A stretch of 64,000 bases of DNA from Acanthosepion pharaonis (Eukaryota > Mollusca > Cephalopoda > Sepiida > Sepiidae). The notes below the pieces were generated by a model, which saw only the letters and a program-made list of their open reading frames with translations, ran no database searches and had not been told where the DNA came from. The stretch lies in assembly GCA_903632075.3 (NCBI GenBank), contig CAHIKZ030000957.1, positions 2,681,001 through 2,745,000 of the forward strand. The letters are read 5' to 3'. Both the position numbers and the translations under genes were made by a program. Each line of letters opens with the position of its first letter. The stretch's first letter is position 1. Of the stretch, positions 1-10,234 are shown one piece after another.

Positions 1-290
1 CAAATGATAATACACACCCACAGCAATACACACGCTTACACATATCATACTCACTCACTCTCTAAGAACCAAATAACATACACAAAAACACTAAACAGAG
101 ACACATCCCCTCTCCAGAACAATAAAACTGCCAAAATGACCACGGGAATTCAGAGAAGCATAGATCCATCCAGCTCTTATCTCAAATAACAACTTAAAAG
201 AGACTGTTTGACCAACACAAGGAATGTTAAAAGATTCATGTTAAAAAGATAAAAAAATAAAAAACAAATGAAAACTACAGACAAAAGTTC
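1..290. other. AT-rich unassigned sequence
   Basis: A- and C-rich sequence with short CACA-type runs and no recognisable coding or repeat signature. The short open frame at the very start is low complexity. I see nothing assignable here. Confidence 0.5.
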
Positions 291-292
291 AT

Positions 293-484
293 TTTCTGCA
301 TCAAGACATTCATTTCTGTAGTTTACTGCTATCAGCAAGCAGAAATATTTCTCCTCCCGATGATGGCCATTTTGGCCGAAACTAGTCGAGGAATCTAAAT
401 GAAATAATAATAAAAAAAACGAAAGAATATTAATCTACAACCCAGTGTGTCTGAAGATTTTAATTTTTGAATATTTTTATTGTT

Positions 485-486
<2 letters not shown>
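293..486 (+). mobile_element. Dispersed repeat with hammerhead-like core
   Basis: About 195 bp that recurs in inverted orientation at 49438-49636 with only scattered differences. Both copies end at a (TA)n array. The unit contains a hammerhead-like fold (separate entry). On the minus strand it lies downstream of the PLE reverse-transcriptase remnant at 530-1262, so it may be part of the same Penelope-like element; that link is inference. Confidence 0.6.
352..392 (+). ncRNA. Hammerhead-like ribozyme motif (degenerate)
   Basis: Helix I TCCTC (352-356) pairs with GAGGA (388-392). The core reads CCGATGA (357-363), a U4-to-C change from CUGANGA. Helix II GGCC (365-368) pairs with GGCC (374-377), with one extra U before it. 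GAAA follows at 378-381, then C-TA-GTC, giving a minimal helix III. The layout matches PLE-type hammerheads, but the core substitution makes this copy probably inactive. Confidence 0.5.

Positions 487-520
<34 letters not shown>
487..520. repeat. (TA)n microsatellite
   Basis: Uninterrupted TA dinucleotides separating the hammerhead-like repeat from the PLE remnant. Confidence 0.95.
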
Positions 521-522
<2 letters not shown>

Positions 523-529
523 TGGAGCT

Positions 530-1190
530 GATGGTCCGGTTGTTGTTAATAATTAAGTTAAATGTTATAAACGTTTTATAGGAGATGAGAAATCTTAGGT
601 GCTTGTTAGAATCTTTGAGTGAAATGTACCAGTGAAATATGTTTTTAATTTTCTCCTGTTTATTATTAGGTTGCATCTGCTGACGTGAAATAAGACAATG
701 GTGTGTTTATTTTTATTTTCTTCGGGAAGGTATCTTGCGTTATTTATGTAGATTTTCTTGAGGTTAATTTTAGTCGTTCGTCGACGACGTGGTTAGGATT
801 AGGGTTATTGTTTATTAAGATTTTGTTTAATGTTGCTAAGTTCCCTATAGAATATTATGTACAAAGAAGTTATTAGTTTGGCTCTGTAAATAGTGTTTTT
901 ATAACAGCTATTTTGTATCGGTGAGGACATTCACTTTTGTAGTTAAGTAAACACGATTTTCAGCATTTTTTTTTATTTCAAAAGAGAAGTGATAAAGTTA
1001 TGTCTATTGGCATCGACAAGACGTCAAGAAATGGGATTTTGTTGTCAATGGTGACTTCGTATTTGTAGGGCATATTTATTCTCAAAACATTTTTAGTATT
1101 TTTTATTCCTTCTAAGCTGTTTGTAATTATGAATAGGTCGTCGATATATACACATGCTATATCATTCTGTTCATATCTCTCTCTCTCTCG

Positions 1191-1261
<71 letters not shown>

Positions 1262-1262
1262 T
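530..1262 (-). pseudogene. Penelope-like element reverse transcriptase remnant
   Basis: The minus strand encodes a palm-like segment with YIDDLF (near 1127) and IPFLDVL about 40 residues later, the pairing expected of Penelope-like reverse transcriptases (YVDD then LPFLD). Further along the same strand, in other frames, come KSECPHRYKIAVIKTLF, then LINNN, then KDSNKHLRFLISYKT (near 600), in PLE order. These class motifs are stated from general knowledge, not from a search. Stops, frameshifts and a (TA)n array at the N-terminal side show decay. PLEs normally also encode a GIY-YIG endonuclease; only an unclear stretch near 420-490 could correspond to it. Confidence 0.65.
1170..1258. repeat. (CT)n-(TA)n compound microsatellite
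   Basis: TCTC-rich run followed by about 58 bp of TA, abutting the TATC array. Confidence 0.95.
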
Positions 1263-1476
1263 AGATATATCTATCTATCTATCTGTCCATTATATCTCAT
1301 TCTGTCCATTATCTATCTATCTCATTCTATCTATCATATCTGTTCTATCTGTCTATCTATCTATCTATCTATCTATCTCATTCTGTTCATATCTGTTCAT
1401 ATCTATCTATCTATCTATCTATCTATCTAATTCTGTTCATATCTATCTATCTATCTATCTATCTCATTCTGTTCAC

Positions 1477-1516
<40 letters not shown>

Positions 1517-1527
1517 CATTCTGCCCA

Positions 1528-1569
<42 letters not shown>

Positions 1570-1580
1570 CATTCTGTTCA

Positions 1581-1615
<35 letters not shown>

Positions 1616-1835
1616 TTATCTATCTATCTATGAATGCCTGTTTATATCTATCACATATTGTTTATATCTATATATCGATCTCATTCTATTCATATCTATC
1701 AATCTATCTATGTATCTCAGTCTGTTTATATCTATCTTTCTATATATCGATCTCATTCTGTTCATATCTATCAATCTATCTACATATCTCAGTCTGTTTA
1801 TATCTATCTCATATTGTTCATATCTATCTATCTGA
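1262..1835. repeat. (TATC)n array with interspersed linker
   Basis: Tetranucleotide TATC blocks are regularly broken by a linker resembling TCATTCTGTTCATA. Open in one frame for 282 codons only because the repeat lacks stops (IYLS/HSVHIYLS peptide repeats); not a gene. The linker is the reverse complement of the one in the 35.2 kb array. Confidence 0.95.
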
Positions 1836-1879
1836 TTTACACTATATTTGTACTGTTGTCCTTATCTTTGTTGTTGTTG

Positions 1880-1975
1880 TTGTTTTCACGTTTCGGTCGT
1901 TATGCCCTCTGCCCTTCTTCAGGTGTATATCGATCTTGGTAACCTACAGGGACTTCCGAACTGAACCCTTTATTT
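1880..1975 (-). mobile_element. PLE-tail-like module (CTGAAGAAGG...GAAACG)
   Basis: On the minus strand CTGAAGAAGG is followed about 20 nt later by GAAACG. The same module recurs near 16.5, 27.4, 30.8, 31.15, 62.95 and 63.45 kb. The arrangement resembles the 3' ends of Penelope-like elements. An extra A before helix II makes hammerhead activity doubtful. Confidence 0.5.
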
Positions 1976-2112
1976 AATCTACGGGAGTAGACTGTTCTCA
2001 TTCCATTGCCTATGTCCAGGGATATCGTGTAGTTTTTTTATTTAGTACTCTTCAGTTATTGCTCGACCGTTTCCACTTAGAAACGATTGATTTCGTTTCG
2101 TGTTTCCTTTTT

Positions 2113-2113
<1 letters not shown>

Positions 2114-2143
<30 letters not shown>
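2114..2143. repeat. (TAA)n microsatellite
   Basis: About ten TAA units. Confidence 0.9.
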
Positions 2144-2399
2144 GCTGTTTTCAATAATACTCGCCTGCTACTTTTAGCGTATTCCTGTTGTAGACACCTG
2201 TTCGGATCCATTTATAAAAAAAAAAACAAGCCGGCCTCTATACTATAACTGCTTAAATTGGCGTCATCAGTACCTGGCCAGTACCCACAAACGCTAGGTA
2301 ACTTCGTAAAAAGTGTGCGCGCGTTCGGGCGTGTCTTCTGCTTACCATCATGGCGCTTTTGAATGTTTCATATATCCTGATAAGCATATTCAGAAACAA
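2144..2399. other. Unassigned sequence
   Basis: Mixed-composition DNA with a short CpG-containing stretch near 2318-2355. No coding, RNA or repeat signature that I recognise. Confidence 0.4.
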
Positions 2400-3165
2400 C
2401 TTGAAATTGTTACCAAATCTGGTCTGTTGCTCCTACTCTATATCTAAAGATTCTTTGGGCAACTCGAGGTGATGTAATGGTTAGCAAGCTTGTCTCGCTA
2501 GAATAATTACGACTGAGTAATGAGTTCGATCCTCATTGGGTGCCCCATACCTTTGGCCTTGTGCCACATCTAAGCTACGCTTTGAAAATACCTGTTGAAC
2601 ACCTCGAGGTGATGTAATGGTTAGGCAAGCTTGCCTCGCTAAAACAATTACGACTGAGTAGTGAGTTCGATCCTCACTGGGCGCCCCATACTTTCGGCCT
2701 TGCGCCACATCTAAGCTACGTGGGCACGTCGATATGGTGTAATGGTTAGCAAGCTTATCTCGCTAGAACAATTACGACCGAGTAGTGAGTTCGATCCTTA
2801 CTTTCGGCTTTGTGTCACATGCAAGCCTCGCTTGGAAAATCACTATATCTAAAGATTCTTTGACAAAAACCGAAGAACTATCTGTAATGTTATAGGCCCT
2901 GACCTGGCATCTCGATTTCATTTGCTTCCCCACCGCCGTGTCGTTGCTCCCCGCTGTCTTTTTCTATAAATATTTTCAGCGAAGTTCTTCTAAAATGCTT
3001 TTGTCTTTGGTTCCTCGACTGCAGGCATTTAATCGTGTTACTAAATTGGCGACTCGGTTTTATCGTTTGACTCTTGAAATAAATAGATGGAAACAATTTA
3101 TATTCTCTGAGACTCAGTAATTCCTTGCGTCTTAGTGATTTTATTGCCTTACTTCGTTTTTTAAT
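2400..3165 (+). pseudogene. CR1/Jockey-like LINE, 3' end of RT ORF
   Basis: Remnant of the C-terminal part of a non-LTR retrotransposon polyprotein. Recognisable pieces are a ruined copy of the DKIQRRI block, FYKYF, and LSLVPRL (near 3010), followed by the family 3' tail CTTGCGTCTTAGTG. The ORF is frameshifted. It is split by a SINE trimer at 2458-2842 flanked by a 20-bp duplication of LINE sequence. Many better copies occur in the window; that at 58850-59520 is best preserved. Confidence 0.75.
2458..2842 (+). mobile_element. tRNA-derived SINE trimer (SINE-B) with 20-bp TSD
   Basis: Three head-to-tail units of about 120 bp (about 2463-2600, 2602-2723, 2726-2842). Each has a pol III A-box-like segment (TGTAATGGTTAGCAAGC type), a B box (GAGTTCGATCC), and a GGCCTTGTGCCACAT-like 3' part. 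The identical 20-mer CTATATCTAAAGATTCTTTG lies at 2438-2457 and 2843-2862, and the downstream copy continues into LINE sequence. The trimer therefore inserted as one unit by target-primed reverse transcription; the mechanism is inferred from SINE biology. Related monomers lie at 19028 and 20750. Confidence 0.85.
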
Positions 3166-3670
3166 TCTATGTACTTTTAAGACAGCGTGGTCGAACTATA
3201 ACCCGCCTAAATTTTATGTGACCCGCAAGAAAACAAGAAACATTATTTTTTTTTTTTAAATGTTCTGTATTTCTAATTCTTGTCCATTTATTGTCTTCTT
3301 TCTTTAGAAAAGGTTGACCCACAGAAAAAAAAGGAAATTTGATACAGTTTATTTAATTGTTAGAGTTTTAGCTAAAGTTACTTGAAACAAAAGCAAAGAA
3401 TAGAAATTTAGTAGCTTACAACAGAACAAAAACACAAATGTTAGATGTGGTGTTCAAATTAAAGAACTCTGGCAAAATTTCTTGGCATTTTTTTCAGTCC
3501 CAAAATTGTATGTTCTTTCTTAAAGAGAATAATCATCTCGCTTTGAAAATTTGATTAATCCGGCATCCTGGAACAACAAATGGTTAAAAAAATTTATATG
3601 TTAGTTAATTTTTTTACTTCATTCATATAGTAAAATATATAGTTAACTTTTTTATATGTTAGTTATTTTG
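3166..3670. other. AT-rich unassigned sequence
   Basis: Low-GC DNA. The start (3180-3235) contains GTCGAACTATAACCCGCC, loosely like the ends of hAT-type non-autonomous elements. Nothing firmer is visible. Confidence 0.35.
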
Positions 3671-3671
3671 T

Positions 3672-3955
3672 TTTATCATATCAGTGAGTCAGTTATGTGC
3701 CATGCGTGATACACGCGTAAGCGGTCATATATCTGTCGATACATGACTGACGAGGCAGATTTTTTTTCCCGCAGTAGGTGGCCATTTCTTTCTGCGATAG
3801 ACCAGTTGCCATCCAAGGCTCTAGAACCTGGTTTATCCTACTATTTACCCTTTCCAAAGTGTACTAGCACATAAGTGAATGTAATGGATTCGATTGGAAT
3901 TCGAACTCTCGAATTCCTTAATCCGAGCCGCTATCCATTACGCCAATGTGCGTCT
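3672..3955 (-). mobile_element. tRNA-derived SINE (SINE-A)
   Basis: On the minus strand an A-box region (GTAATGGATAGCGGCTCGG) and a B-box-like segment (GAGTTCGAATTCCA) precede a conserved body ending in CGATACATGACTGACGAGG-like and ATACACGCGTAAGCGG-like sequence. The same body is present at 11798 (+), and shorter versions at 26690, 33797 and 42198. Confidence 0.8.
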
Positions 3956-4021
3956 TTGATCATATAGTAAATCTAAAATTTCCTGTTTTGTTTTGTTTTT
4001 TTAGGGAGAACCCTGAAGTAT

Positions 4022-4160
4022 AATATTTTATATTCTCTGAGATTTATTAATCCCTTGCGTCTTAGTGGTTTTATTACCTTGCTTGGATGGTATGGTTTGG
4101 TTTGGTTTGGTTTCTTTTACGGCATATCAACCTCAAGAGGTTATTTAATGCCAAAATTTT
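4022..4160 (+). mobile_element. LINE 3' tail joined to GGCATATCAACC repeat
   Basis: The CCTTGCGTCTTAGTG tail of the CR1/Jockey-like LINE is followed by (GGTTT)n and CGGCATATCAACCTCAAGAG. The latter is the reverse complement of the unit forming the 79-bp array at 22.6-23.3 kb. Confidence 0.6.
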
Positions 4161-4667
4161 ATTGCTGGTAATATTTTTTCCAAAAATGTATTACTGGTAA
4201 TAATGCATTAGCGGTAATAATTTTTTTTTTCAAAATTCATCGACTTCTGTGCCATCCGTCACCAACACGTTTTAATCCTCGGGGCATCATTTTTCCATTC
4301 CAGGTAAACTCCAAGACGAAATAAATGTATTGTATAGCTAAAGATGTTTTTTTAAATATGTTATTTATTGGCAGTTATATATTTTTGGGGCGTGCGATTA
4401 TTTCGTCATGGATTTTACCTGAAATGGAAAAAATTACGCCCTGAGGATAAAAATGTGAATTTTTTAAAGTACTCAACCAACATCAGATCTATCTGACACC
4501 TATTTAAACATTTAAATATATATGATCGCGTTATTAAATGATTATTAGTAAGTTGAAGCCTTATTAAGTCTTCTTAGCGAAGGGCTTTCTCCATTAATTA
4601 CATTAACATTGCTAATTAATTTTTTGTATAATTACCTCTTTATGATATAATGTATACTGCATAATTG

Positions 4668-4668
<1 letters not shown>
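4161..4668. other. AT-rich unassigned sequence
   Basis: No gene or RNA signature. Short imperfect duplications such as TATTACTGGTAATAATGC are present near 4190-4220. Confidence 0.4.
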
Positions 4669-4669
<1 letters not shown>

Positions 4670-4733
<64 letters not shown>

Positions 4734-4762
4734 ATACATATATATATGTGTGTGTGTGTATG
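4670..4762. repeat. (TA)n-(TG)n compound microsatellite
   Basis: About 50 bp of TA followed by GTAT/TGTG blocks. Confidence 0.9.
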
Positions 4763-4821
4763 TATATAATTAAATTTACCAGAAATAATTCTGAAAATAA
4801 AGACAAATGGTATAAAAATGA

Positions 4822-4861
4822 CTTACCGACGCGTTTCGTCCTCCAATTTTATCAAGGCAAG
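4822..4861 (-). ncRNA. Hammerhead-like motif (helix II lost)
   Basis: Minus strand: helix I CTTGCC (4861-4856) pairs with GGTAAG (4827-4822). GGAC-GAAAC-GC-GTC is intact, with minimal helix III. The 5' core reads TTGATAA instead of CUGANGA and the 5' strand of helix II has lost complementarity. Best read as a decayed PLE-type ribozyme. Confidence 0.4.
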
Positions 4862-5054
4862 CAGTGAAGTTCTGGGAAAAACAGAAAACAAACTCTTAGT
4901 AAAAAGGAAGTTACCTACCAATACCAATATATAGAAAGAGGCTTAAGCAGGAACGTCTCTTTTTTAAATTTTGGATTTGATGTAACTATGGCTACAAAAT
5001 ATTTCGCTTTCATTGGAAGATGAAAATCTGAAGATGAAATGCCTCATTACGACC

Positions 5055-5209
5055 TAAGAATTAAAAGGACTCTGGTGAAATAAATTATTATAATGGTACC
5101 TTAAAGTGGTCTGTTTTTTCTTTTAAATATTAGCTCTGAATTTACATTGAGCTCTCAGGATTTCATCCTCCTTGGGATTACCCATACGGGTTACCAAGTT
5201 CTTCATAAC

Positions 5210-5213
<4 letters not shown>
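5055..5213 (-). repeat. Dispersed repeat, inverted partner of 6750-6905
   Basis: Contains AAAAGGACTCTGGTGAAATA, GGTACC, and a block around TTCATCCTCC. The reverse complement occurs at 6750-6905 and a diverged third copy at 51495-51590. All three lie beside (TA)n arrays. Confidence 0.75.

Positions 5214-5258
<45 letters not shown>
5213..5258. repeat. (TA)n microsatellite
   Basis: Uninterrupted TA. Confidence 0.95.
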
Positions 5259-5262
<4 letters not shown>

Positions 5263-5677
5263 GGAAGAGGTTATAGTTGTTCCAACGAGAGAAAAGTGTA
5301 TGTATTAAAAAGAAGAAAGAAGTGTATATGTATGGGTATACTAATTCCTTATAATAAGACAGTATGCATGTATGGAGAGGGAATATACGTATACAACGCA
5401 TGCTGACAAGAACACAACACAAAAAATTGGAAATAGATCTAAGAACACCCAGGTTTCATTAAAAGATAAAACTAGAGGTATCTTTCCTCACTCTTTCTCG
5501 GACCAGTCTTAAATGTTTTATTACCTTTCACACAGAAGAACTTTCTCACTGCCAGTTCAAGAAAGACATTTGTGCCACTACCACACAAAGAAGAGAATAT
5601 TTAACGTGGAGAATGTTTAACATCAAAAAACATAAGGAGAATTAATTCATTTTAATAATATGTGGAAATAGCCACTC
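5259..5677. other. Unassigned sequence
   Basis: No recognisable gene. Possibly the body of the repeat whose tail carries the 5678-5720 hammerhead-like fold. Confidence 0.35.
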
Positions 5678-5720
5678 TTTGCTTGAAGAAGGTCGCTAGA
5701 CCTGAAACACGTGTTGCAAA
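5678..5720 (+). ncRNA. Hammerhead-like ribozyme motif
   Basis: Helix I TTTGC (5678-5682) pairs with GCAAA (5716-5720). The core is TTGAAGA (5683-5689), differing from CUGANGA only at C3. Helix II AGGTC (5690-5694) pairs perfectly with GACCT (5699-5703) around loop GCTA. GAAA (5704-5707) is followed by C-ACGT-G-TT, which gives the two-base-pair helix III of PLE-type ribozymes and a GUU cleavage triplet. C3 is catalytic-core, so self-cleavage of this copy is uncertain. Confidence 0.6.
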
Positions 5721-5800
5721 ATTATAGAAAATAAAGCATAATATATTTATATTTTTAAAAAATCCGCATTGCAACCAAAAACGTTTGCGGTTTCTCTCTT

Positions 5801-5802
<2 letters not shown>

Positions 5803-5845
<43 letters not shown>
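5803..5845. repeat. (TA)n microsatellite
   Basis: Uninterrupted TA. Confidence 0.95.
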
Positions 5846-5850
<5 letters not shown>

Positions 5851-6150
5851 ATTTTTAAATATGATTCCTTCGCTTCATAAGAGTTCTCATGTTTCAAAAA
5901 CAGAGCGAAAACTTCAATATAATTATTAAAATTAAATTAAATTAGAGTATCAAGCTCTGTTTCATCCTCAAGCGAAAATTTAGGATTCCTAATATGAGAA
6001 CTCTTATGTAGCGAAGAATCATATTTTTTTTTAAATAATTATAATTTAAGCTCTACTTTTGTATGGAGCACTGTTTTTTTAAAAAATAAAAACGAAAATA
6101 CTAAAGAACTCCGGATTATTTACCTAACGTGTTCTTTCCTATTTTTCTAT
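5846..6150 (+). repeat. Dispersed AT-rich repeat containing an inverted repeat
   Basis: Arms at about 5850-5890 and 5992-6036 are reverse complements (TATGATTCCTTCGCT against AGCGAAGAATCATA). The 3' part (GAGCACTGTTTTTTT to AAGAACTCCGGATTAT) recurs at 18130-18200 and 51345-51410. Confidence 0.65.
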
Positions 6151-6162
6151 TTATTTGCACAA

Positions 6163-6229
<67 letters not shown>
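6163..6229. repeat. (CA)n-(TA)n compound microsatellite
   Basis: CA run passing directly into TA run. Confidence 0.95.
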
Positions 6230-6231
<2 letters not shown>

Positions 6232-6430
6232 GACATTTTTATGTTTATACATTCTTTTTTATAGATACAAATATTTAAGTAAATGATCTGTTTATGATAA
6301 ACAGTATTAAATAACATTTACTGGCCTGAATGTTCGAGAAATTTTCACAGGAATCGAACCTGTATCCTATACGGAACTATAACGTGCCTTTAACCGATTT
6401 GGCCACAGAGGAGCGTTCGGTTAGGAAATC
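6232..6430 (-). mobile_element. tRNA-like SINE (SINE-C)
   Basis: Minus strand has a tRNA-like head (GGCCAAATCGGTTAAAGGCA, then B box GGTTCGATTCCTGT) followed by a body with ATTCAGGCCAGTAAATG and ending AAAAATGTCTTA. Copies at 19438-19870 (-), 19850-20040 (+) and 31275-31615 (+). Confidence 0.75.
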
Positions 6431-6439
6431 GGTTAAAGG

Positions 6440-6707
6440 CACGTCAGGCTATATTACAGTTGGAGTCAACACTTAGAGGCGACAGTCTGTTTCATGCTAG
6501 ACGCAATCGTCAGGCTACGAGTGCTGTTATTTTTCTCGGCTATTTATATATACGGGTCAGTGGTGCATTGGCGGTTATTTTACCGCAAGTCGTTTATTTG
6601 TTTATTTAATTATTTATTTTTGTCATTATTTATTTTTTTACACATGCTCTATCTCTGATATTGAGCACTTTATCCCATAAATATAGCACACCTTAAGACT
6701 ATATTTC

Positions 6708-6712
<5 letters not shown>
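6440..6712 (-). mobile_element. Repeat D (GTCAACACTTAGAGGCGAC family)
   Basis: Carries a hammerhead-like core at 6475-6519 and the block GCTCTATCTCTGATATTGAG / ATAAATATAGCACACCTTAA that abuts a (TA)n array. Related copies lie at 14145, 21700 and 49674. Confidence 0.7.
6475..6519 (-). ncRNA. Hammerhead-like motif, repeat D copy
   Basis: Minus strand core CTGACGA matches CUGANGA. Helix II is TGC/GCA with a U-U mismatch at its base. GAAA-CAGACTG-TC follows. Helix I is reduced to about two base pairs in this copy. Confidence 0.45.

Positions 6713-6751
<39 letters not shown>
6711..6751. repeat. (TA)n microsatellite
   Basis: Uninterrupted TA at the edge of repeat D. Confidence 0.95.
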
Positions 6752-6753
<2 letters not shown>

Positions 6754-7013
6754 TTATGAAAAACTTGATAATCCGTATGGGTAATCCGAAGGAGGATGAA
6801 ATCCTGAGAGCTCAATGTAAACCCAGAGCTAATATTTTAAAGAAAAAAAAAGACCACTTTAAGGTACCATTATAATAATTTATTTCACCAGAGTCCTTTT
6901 AAAAGGACGCCGGATCATCAGATAGCACTTCCAAAAATGAAGTGAAATGAAACGAAAAATGAAATTAAAATTGATGTGTAGTGTAAGTTTTTTGTAATTT
7001 AAGTCTGTTTTTC

Positions 7014-7016
<3 letters not shown>
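6752..7016 (+). repeat. Dispersed repeat, inverted partner of 5055-5213
   Basis: Shares GGTAATCCGAAGGAGGATG, the GGTACCATTATAAT block and the AAAAGGA end with 5055-5213. It continues into CATCAGATAGC (minus strand CTGATGA), but no complementary GAAA arm is present, so I do not call a ribozyme. Confidence 0.7.

Positions 7017-7078
<62 letters not shown>
7017..7078. repeat. (TA)n microsatellite
   Basis: About 60 bp of TA. Confidence 0.95.
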
Positions 7079-7079
<1 letters not shown>

Positions 7080-7080
<1 letters not shown>

Positions 7081-7820
7081 GTTCACGATATTTAATTGAG
7101 ATCGACTCAAAGTTTCAGGACCCATAAAGTAATGATTGTTTTGATTATTACTGAATATTTATTTTATTTTATAAAAAAAAAGGAAAAAAATTAAATATTC
7201 TGCTATAATCAAAAGAATCATTCATATTTGGGTCCCGAATTGAGAAGAGACTCGAATCTCTGAGTCGATCTTCAATAATTATCTGGAACCTCCAACATTT
7301 TTGATACAATAATTGATCATAATGGTGATTGTGCACTTTTTTTCGTTTATTCTGTTCGCCATAAATAATACATTAAATTGTATATTTTACTTATATCAAT
7401 AAGCATGTTTATAACACGTTTTTTTTTGTTTTGTTATTTTTTTGTTCTTGTCAGCAGTCAATATCCCGTATTTTATTTTTCACTTACTCATGAAATGTCT
7501 ATTTATTCTGCCTGCCCATAGAATGTAAAATGTTACACACCGTCTCATTTTTTACGTGGAGTCTTGCCCCAAATACCTTGGCACCCTGGTCAAACCTCAG
7601 ACGTCAGTATGTTCGGTGGACGATATCTGACTGGGTGCAATTTCGTGGTAACGGCAAAAGCGGTGGTGATGGTAGGAGAGGATTTAACATTCATTGTTAG
7701 TGTAATTGTCTGCGTATCCCAGACATTTTGACTATCCTAAGACGAGGAGTCATATCTGCAAATAAGTCATCAAATGTTTTTTCGTGTGTCGAACTAAACG
7801 TTCTTTATTCTCTCTTAATG
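7080..7820. other. Unassigned sequence with imperfect inverted repeat
   Basis: 7083-7290 forms a loose inverted repeat (GAGATCGACTCAAAG against CTCTGAGTCGATCTTC). 7540-7720 has more balanced composition and no stop-rich bias, but no protein family I recognise. Confidence 0.4.
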
Positions 7821-8039
7821 TTTTCTTTCTTTCTTTCTTTTTTTTCTTTCTTTCTTTCTTTCTTTCTTTTTTTTCTTTCTTTCTGCATTTCTTTCTTTCT
7901 TTCTTTTTTTTTCTCTGCTTTTTTTTCTTTCTTTTTCTTTGCAATTTCTTTCTTTTTTCTTTCTTTTTTCTTTCTTTTCTTTCTTTTTTTCTTTCTTTTT
8001 CTCTGCAACTTTTTTTTTTCTTTTTCTTTTCTTTCTTTT

Positions 8040-8281
8040 TTTTCTCTGTAACTTTCCTTCTTCGCAATTTTTCTTTCTTTTTTCTTTCTTTTTTCTTTCT
8101 TTCTTTCTTTTTTCTCTGTAACTTTCCTTCTTCGCAATTTTCTTTCTTTTTTCTTTCTTTTTTCTTTCTTTCTTTCTTTTTTCTCTGTAACTTTCCTTCT
8201 TCGCAATTTTCTTTCTTTTTTCTTTCTTTCTTTCTTTTTTCTCTGTAACTTTCCTTCTTCGCAATTTTCTTTCTTTCTTTT

Positions 8282-8310
<29 letters not shown>
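8040..8310 (+). repeat. Minisatellite within the polypyrimidine tract
   Basis: About four units of 55-70 bp share CTCTGTAACTTTCCTTCTTC followed by GCAATTTTC and TTTC runs. Confidence 0.85.
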
Positions 8311-8312
<2 letters not shown>

Positions 8313-8439
8313 CCGCAAATTTCTTTTTCCCTGCTACTTTCTTTTTTTCTCCGCAACTTTCATTCTCTCTTTCCTTTTTTCTTTGCAACTTTCTTTCTTT
8401 CTTTTTTTCTTTCTTTCTTTATTTATTTATTTATGTATT

Positions 8440-8475
<36 letters not shown>

Positions 8476-8801
8476 TATTTCTCTCTTTCTTCTTCTTTCA
8501 TGTTTCTTATTCGGCTTACATTTTTTTTTTTACCTTTTCTTTTAATTCTCCTCCCGTCCGTTTTAATTTTTATCTTCTCTCTTTCTTTTTACTCTCTTCC
8601 TGATTATCTGCTTTTATTTTACTTTTTACTTTCTTTTTCGCCCCTTTGTTCAATGGCCCGTTTACATTGTTCTTTCTTCTCCCACCTTCTTCTTCCTATT
8701 TTTAACCGTCTTTTCTTTCTTTCCTTCTACAAGGATACTTCATTCTTAATTTTCTTCACACTCCTTTTCTTTCGTATCTTATGATCGTCTTTACTTACTT
8801 C

Positions 8802-8834
<33 letters not shown>

Positions 8835-10234
8835 TTAGTCTTCTTCTTTTTTACTTTCTTCATACTTTTTTCACGCAATCCTTCTTTTCTTTTTTCTTCT
8901 TCTTTTTTCACCCAATTCCTCTCCCGTTTTTCTTTTCTTTTCACCCAATTCTTATTCTTATTCTTCCTTTTCTTCCTTTACACCCATTTTTCTTCACTTT
9001 TCTTTCTTCTTTTTCACCCTAATTCTTCTTCTGTCCTTTCCTTTCTTCTTTTCCACAGTTCTTCTTCCTTTTTCTCTTTCTTTTCACCTAATTCTTCTCC
9101 TTCTCTTTTCCTTCTTCTTCTTTTCAACCAGTTCTTCTTTTCTTCCCACCTTATTTCTGACCGAATTCTTTTCTTCATTTGTTTTCTTTTTCCCCCGATT
9201 CCTCTTCTTCACTTCGTTCTCTTCTTCTTTTTTTAACTCGCTTGTATCATTTTGATTTACTTCATGTTCTTGGTTCTTATCATCATCACTATTTTCATCA
9301 TCATCATCTTCCTTTCTTCTTCTTCTTCTTCTTCTTCTTCTTCTTCTTCATCATCTTTTACTTCTTTTTCTTCTTCCTTTCTTATTTTTTCGCTCAATTC
9401 TTCTTTGCTTTTTCTTTTTTCCACCCAATTCTTCTTCTTTTTCTTCCTTCTTTTTTCACCCAATCCTTTTTCTTGCTTATCTTTCTTCACTATTCACCAA
9501 ACTTTTTCTTCCTTTTTCTTCCTTTTTCTTTCTTCTTTTCCCCAGTTCTTCTTCTTCTCTTTCTTCTTTTTCACCCAATTTAGCGTTTTCGCTTTATTAT
9601 TTCTTTTTCACACAATTGTTCTTTTTTCTTTTTCAGCAAATTCTTCTTCCCTTCCTTTCTTATTTTTTGGCCCAATTCTTCTTTGTCCCTTTCTTTCTTC
9701 TTTTTCGCCCAATTATTTTATTCTCTTTTTCTTTTTTCACCCAATTCTTCTTCCTTTCTTTTTTTTATTTTATGACCCAGTTCTTCTTTTACCCTTTCTT
9801 CCTTCTTTTTCACTCAATTTTTCTTCACATTTCCTTCTCCTTTCCCCCAGTTCTTCTTCCCTTTCTTTCTTCTTTTCGTCTAATTTATCTTCTTCCTTTT
9901 ATCGTTTATTTTCATCCAATTTTCTTCTTCCTTTCTTTTCTTTTTTGTACTGCTCCTCCTCTTCCCTTTCTTTATCAATTCGTATTCCTCCTCTTCTCAG
10001 TTTTCTACTGCCTCATTCTTCTTTTCATGTTTCTCTTCTTCTTCTTCTTCTTCTTCTTCTTCTTCCACATTTTAACATTTTCTAGTTTCATGTACCATTT
10101 CTTTCTTCATTCCTCTCCATTTTTCTCCTCTTCCTTCTCTCAATCATGTTGTTTTTCGTCCTTCTTTCCTTCCATTTTGTTTCACCTAATCCATCTTCTT
10201 TTCCCTCCTTTCAAAATTTTCTTTTTTCTCTTCT

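Noticed and set aside
1880..1975. CTGAAGAAGG...GAAACG modules as functional ribozymes
   Set aside because: An unpaired A sits between the core and helix II in every copy and no helix I partner or NUH triplet was found.
2040..2100. Permuted hammerhead (GAAACGGTC before CTGAAGA, minus strand)
   Set aside because: Helix I would have too few bases to close; likely coincidence.
2458..2842. Functional tRNA genes
   Set aside because: A- and B-box-like sequences are present but there is no cloverleaf acceptor or anticodon arm; copies are dispersed SINEs.
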